This document shows, piece by piece, positions 21,218 through 31,152 of a DNA stretch of 64,000 bases. The stretch covers positions 62,001 to 126,000 of the forward strand of contig CAJQUN010000507.1 in the NCBI GenBank assembly GCA_907163345.1, in the 5' to 3' direction. This DNA comes from Haberlea rhodopensis. Its lineage: Eukaryota; Streptophyta; Magnoliopsida; Lamiales; Gesneriaceae. Numbering within the stretch: position 1 is the first letter of the stretch; every line of letters starts with the position of its first letter. The translations under genes were made by a program, and so were the position numbers. Below the pieces are notes generated by a model. That model had not been told where the DNA came from and searched no databases. It was given only the letters and a program-made list of their open reading frames with translations.

Positions 21218-22540
21218 ACTCACCCAAACTTAGATTTGATCATCCTCGAGCAAACATTAAGATCAAAATGCAAAGTTAATCATCAATACTTTGAATGAAT
21301 TAACTTAGCAACTCAAACGTAGAAGCTCAGAAATCCCACTAACACTTCAATCAAAAGTCTATCAAAAAATTAACAAGAAGTGTTTTCTCTTAAGCCAAGC
21401 AATATATCGCATAAGTGGAACGTGCGTGTGTGTTCATGTCAATCATGAGTTTCATATATACTTTTAGGATCAAATAATGCTAATAAACTCAAAATCAAGA
21501 TTTACTTTTAAACACTTCATAAGCCTACTTTTCAAACACTTCTCCACTAATGTAGTTATTCCCTAGACTTTGATTAATAGGTCTTTTAAAGCTTGTAATG
21601 TTTGGCCTAGGTGTTTGGCTTCAAAGAAAAGATAGGGAAATACAAAGAAGAGAGTACAATCATAGAAAATTCAAAAATTTTAGCACACTTTGAGCTCTTC
21701 TTCTTTTTTCTAGCCTTGGCCATTTTGGGTCTTATTTATGCACTTTTTTCTCAAGGCTTTTTCTATCTTTTTCTTTTCTCATTCATCAAATTTTTTTAAC
21801 AATAAGCTCATCAAAGTTTAGCAATTCAAGTGCATCTAATGAGAATCATTATACTCCCTTAGGGTTAAGAAAAGAATCTTCCATTTAGGCTCAAGTAGGT
21901 GGGTATAATGAGGTTGCCAAAAAAAAACAAATGTTGAATGGGGGCTAATAGTATGTCAAACATACTCCATTCTTTTATCATTTATGCTCAAATTTGGGAA
22001 CTAGAGATTGATATAAACATGGTAAGCTTGAAAGGCTCAAACGGTCCAAAGATCGCCTAAATCATTTTCAAGTCTAGTTCCTAACTATAAATTTCGCCTC
22101 AAAGTGCTCTCAACTAGGTTCTAAAGTATTTTAAGATCCTCAAGATAAATCATAGTTAACAAAATTGTTCCAATATACAATTCACTCAATCATGAGCCAA
22201 AAGTGCTCAAAATATTCCTCAATTTTCGAAATATTAACTTAACCTAAGATATTCACAAACAAGTCAAAATCTTCAAGACTTAAGTTGAGATGGGGATTAA
22301 TATCATCATGTAATACCATTGCAATTCTAATTCATTATTACTAAATGATGAACTCATTTTCAAGAAATTTTTATTTTTAAATGCCCAAAAACGATCTAAT
22401 CTCATTATAGATTAGTCATGCAATGAAGTACCACAAGTTAACAGTAGAAAACAGTAAACACCCCCCCCCCCCCCAAACATAGTACATGCATTGCCCTCAA
22501 TGTATGGTAACAATAAGTGCAAAAGCAAAGCACATACCTC
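21218..22540 (-). other. Ath2 3' non-coding region, PPT hairpin
   Basis: It is homologous to 5827-7151 of Ath1 and has no genes. On the minus strand an interrupted hairpin TTTG.TCG AGGA TGA.CAAA (21235-21254) precedes the AAGTTTGGGTGAG polypurine tract. Its outer pair is T-A where Ath1 has C-G. A run of C (22459-22474) is the plus-strand view of AAGTTTGGGGG.. next to CATTGAGGGCAATG. Confidence 0.65.
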
Positions 22541-22566
22541 GACGACGATCGTCAGTGATCGTCGTC
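22541..22566 (-). promoter_or_regulatory. perfect inverted repeat around the ORF2 stop (Ath2)
   Basis: GACGACGATC and GATCGTCGTC are perfect 10-bp complements separated by six bases. On the minus strand the loop reads ACTGAC, containing the TGA that ends ...DEDDDH. Only about 20 codons of ORF2 are left upstream of it. Confidence 0.7.
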
Positions 22567-22728
22567 CTCATCATGCTCCGGAGGTGGTACTGGAACACTT
22601 CACAGCACGCATGGAGTCTCGCCAAAATAAAAACAATAACAAAAACAAAACAAAATAAACTAAAACAAAGCAAAGGGTAAAGAAAGAGTTCTTCATTTAT
22701 AGTCCCGAGTTGGACTGTCACCTCCGTC

Positions 22729-24046
22729 TCAGTGGTCCATTTTCGCTTGCTCCTTTGGGTTTTTCACCGTATCCGTAGGTAGTGTCACTTGAGCTCGTCC
22801 ATGAATTATAGCTGCTAATTGCCCCACTTGAACCTCCAAGTTTTTTATAGATGCATCCTGATTTTGCATCCTTATTTCAGTCGATGAATTTAACTTGATC
22901 AAGAGCTCCTCCATACTCGTCTTATGCACATTCCCCGGTTGTTGCTGTGGGTTCAACACATTGTTTTGGTTGGACCATTGCAAGTTCGGATGATTTCTCC
23001 ACCCCGGGTTGTAAGTATTGGAGTAGGGGTTGTTGGGCTGCCTGTTTCCTACATAATTCACGGACTCATTAGATTTTATGAATGTGTTACCTGCCTGGCA
23101 CTCAGTGCTTGGATGATTGCTTCCACATAGTTCGCAAGTGATAACTGGAGCTTGCATTGCTGTCATGCTCATGCTATCTATTTTTTTGTTCAGCACTTCC
23201 AACTGTGCCGAAAGAGCAGTGATGTCATCAACTTGATGAACTCCAGTCGGTTTCTTTGGCACATTCCTCTCCGATTGCCATTGATAGCATTTAGAAGCCA
23301 TCTCTTCTAAGAGTTCATACGCTGCTTCCGGTGTTTTGCGCATAATGGATCATCCTGAGGCTGCATCTAACATAGAACGGTTAGATGAAAATAAACCGTT
23401 ATAAAAAGTTTGTACCTGGAGCCAAATAGGAAGTCCATGGTGTGGGCATCTCCTAAGCAAATCCTTGAAAAGATCCCATGCCTCATACAGGATCGAATTG
23501 CCCGAACGTGGTGATATCGTTCCTCATCTTTGCCGTTTTGGAAGGAGGAAAGTATTTGGACAGAAACGATTGCGTCATCCCCTCCCAAGTTGTTATCGAT
23601 CCTGCAGGTAAAGAGTTCAACCAAGCTTTAGCTTTATCTTTTAATGAGAAAGGAAATAAGCTTAACCTGATGGCGTCGTCAGAAACGCCATTATGTTTGA
23701 ATGTATCACAAATCTCCAAGAAGTTGGAGATGTGAGCGTTCGGGTCATCATTGGCTACTCCCCCAAACATCACGGAGTGTTGGATCATTTGTATGATAGC
23801 TGGCTTAATCTCAAAATTGTTTTCTTGAATGGTTGGCCTTGTAATGCTTGACAATGATCCATGAAAAGCCGATTGAGCATAATCCATCATCGATCTTGGA
23901 TTCAGTGCTTCATTGTTCACGCCCGCTTCTTGATTATGTTCAGCCATTGCTCGAGCTTCCCTTATTCTTCGTAGACACGTACGCTCAATTTCTGGGTCAA
24001 TTGGCTCTAGTGCGAGGTTGCTATTCCTTAGCATGCACCAAAACAA
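22729..24046 (-). pseudogene. gag: Ath2 gag, frameshifted and stopped
   Basis: It is Athila-type Gag closely related to Ath1 Gag. The first part (24046 to 23483) carries the core through WLNSLPAGSITTWEGM and MRNDITTFGQ. A small deletion after FGQFDP shifts the frame near 23495. A TGA replaces a glycine codon near 23348, and the frame then stays open to 22729 with a CX2CX3HX4C knuckle (CELCGSNHPSTEC) and the LEVQVGQLA C-terminal motif. It has at least two inactivating changes, so it is not functional. Confidence 0.82.
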
Positions 24047-24189
24047 TAACTACCTGTAAAAAAAATAAATCCAAAAGGAGAAAATGCCACTGTAGTAAAT
24101 TCGACGGTCAAAAGTGACAAAACAAAACAAAAAAAAAATTATTGGCTAAATTACAATCAACTAATCTCGTATGATATTATACAGATTAG

Positions 24190-24207
24190 TCCCCAGCAAC
24201 GGCGCCA
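24190..24207 (-). other. primer binding site, tRNA-Asp type (Ath2)
   Basis: On the minus strand it reads TGGCGCCGTTGCTGGGGA, one mismatch from the Ath1 site. Confidence 0.8.
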
Positions 24208-24213
24208 AAAACT

Positions 24214-25731
24214 TGATCGCTTTTATTTTAAACAATTATTTCTCAGTGTAGCGATTCTACCGCAAGTGCACGGTGTCAAGTTTTAGTATAATGATAATAT
24301 AAGTAAGGATGTCGAACCCACAGGAGTAATGTATAAGTACCAAATAAAATTAGCAAAATTATATTTAGCCTACGAAAAAATGATTAATTAACTAATTAAA
24401 CTAAAGAATTAAAAACTTAAAAATAAAACAACTCCTTTGAAGATGCGAAGGAATTCCGCTCAAGAAATCTATCAAGATGTTTGTTCAATTGTGTATCGTC
24501 AATGATTTGTTTGTTAAAACAACTACTAATCAATCAATTCTTAAGGTGACGGATTTCCGAATATAATCAATACACTCTCTCGAGCTGTATTGAAACTAGT
24601 AATAAATTGACGCAAGTAACTCTCGTGCACTTAAACCAATTTAATACCGAATAAATCTCTATGAAAACCGTTGTTCTTTAAATCTTTCAATTTAAAGTGA
24701 CCACGTATGTGATTTAATCTCTCGATCTAAATCTTAAACCTACAACATGAATTATTTTAGCGTATTATAATTTTATCTCTCGATCTCAATTATAATTCAC
24801 AATTTCAATCAAAGGTAGCTAGGCTTTGATAGCATGAAGCATATAATTCATGAACAAAAGATATTGATTCACTCAAACACAACCAAATCAAAGATTCAAA
24901 CACAAAATTCCTTAAACTTGATAGAATAAACTCAATTAAATTCAAATCAAATTAATAAGATGCTTAATCGTCTCTCAACCTCAAAAACAGCAAATAAATA
25001 TGAAAATCAAATTAATCTAGAGTTTAGAAATACGATAAACGTAGGAGCGACTCCGTGCGTTGAACGATCTTTCTTCTCTTGCTTCCTTCCTTGCACTTCA
25101 AAGGATTCTTCAACCTTCTTTTGTTCCGGGAGGATGAAAGGCGGCTAAAGAATATTTAGGTCTGATTATCTTCAGAATAGGGGATGCAATTTTCGTGTCT
25201 CTTTTCCTTATTTATAGAGGAGGGGAGATATGGAAGCGTTTCCAAAATTCAAATCAAATCAAGACTTTTATTTTCAGAAAATTCTCCGTCTCGATCGATC
25301 GGTTGATATGTCTCGATCGATCGAGCGTCTTCATCTTCCGAGTATGAGTTTCTCTGCCTCTCTCGATCGATCGAGTTGAAGCTTCAGATCGATCGAGCTT
25401 TCTTCACATTTTCTTGCCAACTCTCTGCCTCTCTCGATCGATCGAGCTGGTGCTTCCGATCGATCGAGCTTTGAATTTTAATGTTGGCCAAAACTTCTGC
25501 CTTTGTCGATCGATCGACCTCGTGCTCCGATTGATCGAGAATGTCAGAACTCAATTCTTCATTTATTGGCTTGATTTGATCCGTTTTCTTCCTTGTAGCT
25601 CAATTCTTCCACATTCCACCTAGATTCCTGAAACAATCAAATAAATACCAAAAAGCATAACATCTTCACGGAATCTACACGAAAATATATATAAATCAAA
25701 GCCCAAATACGCATAATAATCAATCCTATCA
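24214..25731 (-). repeat. Ath2 5' LTR
   Basis: This is the longer Ath2 LTR (1518 bp). It contains four palindrome pairs and, downstream on the minus strand, a TATA-like CTATAAATAAGG at about 25205-25216. Confidence 0.85.
25292..25537 (-). repeat. paired-palindrome array (Ath2 5' LTR), four pairs
   Basis: CGATCGATCG copies start at 25292/25314, 25364/25386, 25435/25457 and 25507/25528. Intra-pair spacing is 21-22 bp and the pair period is 72, 71 and 72 bp. On the minus strand GGCAGA follows several pairs. Confidence 0.9.
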
Positions 25732-25736
25732 GTTCA

Positions 25737-25947
25737 TGCCGCCAGATATTATATAGCAATGGTACAGTCCACTACATCTATGACTATGATTCATACCGCC
25801 GTATATTTATAGCATGTTTTATACCGCTGACTCTATGGCGAGGGATCATGCCGTTGATTCTATAGCGATGGTTTATACCGCTATGTACATAGCACTGGAT
25901 TATGCCGCCTACGAGCGGGTGCTGATTGCGTGCCACTGTTGGACGAC
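25737..25947 (+). other. Big1 internal region between Ath2 and Ath3
   Basis: It holds diverged units of the 56-bp array (GCCGCCAGATATT, ATACCGCTGACTCTATGGCG) and ends ...GGACGAC, where Ath3 is inserted. Confidence 0.7.
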
Positions 25948-27383
25948 TGATAAGTGTATTTTATACACTTATATTTCTTCTTATTTTGCATGATTTAGTG
26001 TTGGTATTAGAGCAGAATTACGTCTTTTGTTGTTGTTTTGATGTTTTGCAGGAATCCAAGGAATTAAGCATTTTATTACTAAAAGATGGTGAAATTACAT
26101 AAATGTGACAAGAATTCAAATTGGGACTCAACGGTGAAATAATCGTGCACCGGGATAGAATACATGCTGCACCCTAGCGCCACTTATGCAACAAGATTTT
26201 TCTTAAATATTTTCGGAAGCATACTTAATGGGAATTAAAAAGAGAAGGGACGTACATTCAGATTGTGGGAGATTTGGTGAAGGATAAAAAGGGAAGATAG
26301 AACAAAGAAGGAAATATTGAGAATAAAAGGAAACAAAAAGATACGTACAGGGGAATTTAGGGAGGAATTAACGTACACAAGAAAAGAAAGGGAGAGATTG
26401 GATTGAGGAGGAAGATATGTAAGCAGGAGAGGTGAAGAAAGACGCATACATATTTGGACGGAAAGAATTAGCGTGAAGAGAGGAGGCAGACAGAAGAGAA
26501 CTTCACGGACAGAAGAAAGGGAGACGCAAGAGGTGAAGAGCAGTAGACTAACGTGAAAGAGGAGGAGATCATTCGAGGCGGTGCGCTTACATCGAAGGGC
26601 ATAGATTTTGACAACGGAGAAGACGACGGCAACTACCGGAGACGGAGGGCCATCTTCATATTCGTTTGAATATCTCTTCCCTTATGTTTATGATGATTAA
26701 AGACATGTCTATGTGTTTATTTAATGTATTCATGAACTAATTTATTATTCTAGAGTTAGACGGATCTTGACTTGAGTTTATTTGGATTTCCGTATGGTTT
26801 ATTTATGTTTTCCTGTTCCTAATGCTTTTAATCTACTGACCATGGATTGAATGATTCCATATTCGTGATCTATCACTCGGGAGAGGGGGTTGTGAATAGG
26901 AAAGAAGGAATTCGTATCGTGGTAGTTATATTGTTCGGAAGGCCTATAACTCCATAGAAGTCGTCAAAGGAATTACTGCGCTTTTACAATTGTTTGATAA
27001 TTAATCTTAGATAGGGATATCAAGATTAATGTTAGATAATTACTTCTGCTTAACACCCGGGAGGGGGAGTAGAAACAAATAAGAATTCTCGGCTAGTAAA
27101 CTAGGAAAACACGACATAGTGGATAGTTGAGTGAAGTCGAACCTCTAGAATCCGTTCTCATTGATTTTCTCCACTTAAATTACCATCTTGTTAATCTTTT
27201 ATTCTATTTTCGTAGATTAGTTTAATAAATATTGCTCTCGGTTATCTAAATAAAGTCGAGACTATTCTAATTACAGTACTTGGTGTAACTTAATTTTCAA
27301 TCCCTGTGCGTTCGACATCCGTATTTTAAAATTCTATACTAAAACTTGACACCGTACACTTGCGGTACGTTTCACACGCATCA
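25948..27383 (+). repeat. Ath3 5' LTR
   Basis: Within its first 25 bp is a perfect 10-bp inverted repeat, ATAAGTGTAT and ATACACTTAT around TTT. The centre is purine-rich. The end CACGCATCA is followed by the primer site. Confidence 0.85.
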
Positions 27384-27389
27384 AGTTTT

Positions 27390-27407
27390 TGGCGCCGTTG
27401 CCGGGGA
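27390..27407 (+). other. primer binding site, tRNA-Asp type (Ath3)
   Basis: TGGCGCCGTTGCCGGGGA is identical to the Ath1 site. Confidence 0.85.
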
Positions 27408-27523
27408 TTGATATAATTTTGTTTACTGATACTGTTACCAAGTAGTCTTGATTTTAATTTAGAATTTTATTTTTTGTTTTAATTTTATTCTTTTTTGATG
27501 TTTTTCTTGTGAGGTACTTGGAG

Positions 27524-28867
27524 ATGTTTCATCAGCATGTTTCCACAAGCTTTGCCCAACAACCGTATGAACCATTCTATGCAGCTTGGGACAGATTCAA
27601 CCACGACTTTTCAAACTACGCTCCTCTTCAATCTTTCTATATTGGATTGGATGCAGACACACGAGAATGAGTATTTAATGGAGCTTTGGCAGTTGGTCGT
27701 CCCATATATGGTATAGATGATGACAGGGTGCACCTGTATAACCATATGGCGAATTTCGACTATCAGTGGCAATATGATCCTTCAATGCTGGGTTGGAGTC
27801 ACCAATATCCACCAGGGCATCATTACCCTCATTTTACACACCAATCATTCAAGCATCAATCAGAGGATGAGTATAGTTCTGATAAAGTCTCTAAGTTGGA
27901 GGATATTTTGCGCAAATTCTGGCCATCATTTGAACCAAAGATCGAAAATGCCACCAGAAGTAGCCTTGAGCAGCTGATAGAGACATTTGTAGCGAGATGC
28001 AAAGAGGTTAAGATGAGATATAATCAAGGGGTGACAAACCAGGTGTGGTCACATGATGATGATCATTCAACCAACCAAGTTTGGGAGAGGGATCCTACTC
28101 ATGCGGAAGATTCAAGGGAATATGAGCATTTTCAAGTGGTTGAGCCTACTGTGGAAGAGTTATCTGATGAATTCCCGTGTCAAGATGAGCCTAGATATGC
28201 TCCACAAAAGAATGAAGGTAAACCTTCCCTTGAAGATTTGGTGAATACTTTTGTTCAAAGTTCGACATTGAGGCTTGACAAGAATGAGTCGAGGCTTGAT
28301 ACGATTGAGGGTCACATGAACAACATGGGTGCTACAATGAAGTCTCTTGAGGTGCAAATTGGGCAGCTTGCTAATGCCATGAACAACCAACAAAGAGGAT
28401 CATTTCCTAGCAACACCGAAGTGAACCCAACCAACCAAGTTTGGGAGAGTGATCCTACTCATGCGGAAGATTCAAGGGAATATGAGCATTTTCAAGTGGT
28501 TGAGCCTACTGTGGAAGAGTTATCTGATAAATTCCCGTGTCAAGATGAGCCTAGCGTGACGTTGGCAGATGAGCATATTTTTGAAAATAGTGAGGAGCAC
28601 TCATCGATGGTGATGCCCTATATGCCATATGTGGATCCGTTCTTCCCATTGATGCCAACTTCACCATATTACGTCCTCCACGAGATGAAGCCAAGCTTAG
28701 AATCTTTCTCCCATGCTTATCAATTTTCGAAGGACGTTGTTGGAGCCACGAGCGTTAACTGCCACTATCTTGTCAAGCTTGAGGGCGTACACAACCAAGA
28801 CCCACATGTAGTGTCATATGATACTTACTATGGACGGAAGCCGCTATTTGATGGTTGCTTCGCATAG
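27524..28867 (+). pseudogene. gag: Ath3 gag-like ORF with internal duplication
   Basis: The ATG at 27524 begins within what corresponds to the middle of an Athila gag core: FYAAWDRFNHDFSNYAPLQS aligns with LYEAWDRFKELLRRCPHHGL of Ath1. The N-terminal core is therefore missing. A TGA at 27668-27670 interrupts the frame, which is otherwise open to 28867. A segment beginning NQVWE and containing HAEDSREYEHFQVVEPTVEE occurs twice (28069-28193 and 28429-28553), nearly identical at DNA level. Between the copies is MKSLEVQIGQLANAMNNQ, the Athila Gag C-terminal motif. No zinc knuckle is seen. Whether the product is used is unknown. Confidence 0.65.
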
Positions 28868-28963
28868 TCTGGCTGACGACTTTAAACAAAGCGCTTTTCG
28901 GGAGGCAACCCGAATCCTGTTTCCTTATTTTATTTTTATTTTTAAAAAAAAAAAAATGAGGTT

Positions 28964-29217
28964 GGCGTATTTACGCCTTTCAAGGCGTAATTACGCCTGA
29001 AAAATATTTTGCAAGTTTGAGATGCCGTAGGACAGGCGTAACTACGCCCCTTTGTGGCGTAATTACGCCTGTCAAATTTCAGAAAATTTTAAAATGTCGT
29101 AGCGTAGGCGTAACTACGCCTGTTTTCGGCGTAGTTACGCCTACCATTTTTTTAAAAAAGTTTTCAAAGCCGTAGGCGAGGCGTAATTACGCCTCTCCAG
29201 CGGCGTAATTACGCCTC
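28964..29217 (+). repeat. paired-palindrome array with a different palindrome (Ath3)
   Basis: GGCGTAATTACGCC and variants occur as four pairs starting at 28964, 29035, 29107 and 29180 (period 71, 72, 73 bp), with 20-22 bp between pair members. In the third pair the first member is GGCGTAACTACGCC and the second is GGCGTAGTTACGCC, exact reverse complements although neither is a palindrome alone. GCCGTAG or GTCGTAG precedes pairs two to four. Confidence 0.9.
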
Positions 29218-29495
29218 GCATATTTTTAGTCCTCTTCCCCTCAATTTTTCAATTTCGATTTTTTTTTCCTCAATCTCTCTTAATTATGCTATCCCACCTC
29301 TAAAGTCCATATTTTTATCGATTAATTGCAGGTTTTTGGAGTCTATTGGTGCAAGGAAGCAAGTTTAGGGGGGTTGCATCAAAGTGGTCTAGCTTAGCCA
29401 ACCAAATCAAAAATTCTTCATCTAAGGGTTGGGTCTATACTGATGCGGAGGTCCCTATCATCATCTTCTCACCATACCCATGAGCATGAGATGGG

Positions 29496-29517
29496 CGACG
29501 ATTACTAACGATCGTCG
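29496..29517 (+). promoter_or_regulatory. inverted repeat around the ORF2-end stop (Ath3)
   Basis: CGACGAT and ATCGTCG flank TACTAACG, which contains the TAA following ...GDDY. A strong donor-like CAG|GTAGGTG follows at 29521. The arrangement matches Ath1 and Ath2. Confidence 0.65.
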
Positions 29518-29520
29518 TCG

Positions 29521-31152
29521 CAGGTAGGTGTGTTGTCCCTTATTTTATAGGTTGTATGGTACATTGAGGACAATGCACGATTTTAAGTTTGGGAGGTGTT
29601 TAAACATTGAAGATGTTTTGTTTTCTGGATTCCTATGTGTGTTTTGTTTTGTGTTTTTTTTAGTCATTTTTTGTTCTTTTTGTGTCATAAGTCGTGATTT
29701 GAAGTAATTGTGAAGGCCGATGATGAAGAATTGAGCTTATTTGTGAAAATTTTAAAAATTTTGTTCGCTTTGCTCTTGAGTTTCTTACACATTCATGCAC
29801 TAGAGACCATGACCATTTGACCAATTAAAGTTGATTTGAATGAACACAAATATGATATAGGCAATTCTTGATAATATTTTGGGCCTTTACTCATTGATAT
29901 AAATTTGCCATAGTAGCCCCTTTGAGCTTAAACGTAAAAGAATGAGGATTGAATTGTTGCAATATATTTTATAATCTCATTCAAATTTGTTTCTTATATC
30001 ACCTTGGTTTTGAGATACTATTTGAGCACATTGGTCATACCATATAAGTTATTTGTGAATTGAGAGTAGTCTAGAACTTGCTTTAGTACCCTTTGAGGCG
30101 AAATACAGACATATGTGGCTTAGGAATGATTTAGGCAATTTTTGATTCGTTTGAGCCTTTGAAGCCACCAAATGACATCATTTTTTATCCCTAGCTACTC
30201 TTTTGAGCTTATTGAAAATCGAATGGCATGTGCTTAGGCACATAATAACCCCCATTCGGCATCATTTCAAAATCCCACATCGACCACCTTGTTGAAAGCT
30301 TATACACTATTTCCTACCCTCAAGTGAGTAAGACCCATATTGCACTTTAAAATTTCAAATATCCCCCCCATGTTCCTAATTGAAAAAATAGAAGGGGGAT
30401 AATAATGAAAAAAGGGCATGGATGCATAGAAAAATGTTGAAGAGGTGAAGAAAATAAGTGATTGAAAGAATGAAAAAAAAAAATAAATAATGAGGAGAAT
30501 GATGAGGCGGATGAGAAAAGAGGGTGAATTGAAAAGAAAAAAAAAATGATGAATCATCAATAGAAGGAATCGAAATTGAGATGAGAGTGCACAACATGGT
30601 TATATATGACTTACTCTCTTGCTTTGAATATCCAATCTTTTTATTGAAGCCATGAGCCGAAGCTTAACGTTACAAGCCTATTAAGACCTATTGACCGAGC
30701 CACATTCGTCTAATATACTAGTGGAGAAGGTTACGAATAGTAAGCTTATGGACACTCGAGAAACACTTGTAATGCATATGGTTTTGACATTCACACACGC
30801 ACATCTCATTACTTTGATTTGATGCATTGTTCACTGTTTGTCAAGGTTATACTCCTTTTTATGAACAATGCAAATGAACCAATACACCTTGCAAAGTCCT
30901 ATTGATTTGTGTGAGTAAAGATTGCTTTAATGGTTAAATGGAAGTGGTGACACACACACTTGAGAACTCTTGAGTAGACCGATATGCATACTTGACTTAA
31001 AATTTTTAGACAATTGATCTTCGAGGCCAATTTGCAATTATAACATTTCATGACTTGCGTTAGTAGTGTGTTTTCTTTTTCTCTTTTATTTTTTTAGTCT
31101 TTTTCCATTTCTATTTTGCTCGGGACTAGCAAAAGTTTAAGTTTATGGGGTT
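29521..31152 (+). other. Ath3 3' non-coding region, PPT hairpin
   Basis: No gene is seen. CATTGAGGACAATG (about 29562) followed by AAGTTTGGGAGG, and TTTGAGGCGAAAT (about 30093), are shared with Ath1 and Ath2. A perfect 7-bp hairpin, TTTTGCT/AGCAAAA, is at 31124-31144 just before the polypurine tract. Confidence 0.7.

Larger units (their letters stand above)
19770..25731 (-). mobile_element. Ath2: deleted Athila-type element, minus strand
   Basis: LTRs at 19770-21217 and 24214-25731 are direct repeats, flanked by the TSD GTTCA (19765-19769 and 25732-25736). The primer site reads on the minus strand at 24190-24207. It has an Ath1-like gag. ORF2 is lost except for its last codons, so it looks like a deletion derivative of an Ath1-like element. 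No pol is present. Confidence 0.88.

Noticed and set aside
22459..22474. C homopolymer as a distinct feature
   Set aside because: It is the complement of the AAGTTTGGGGG tract conserved in Athila-type 3' regions, only lengthened.
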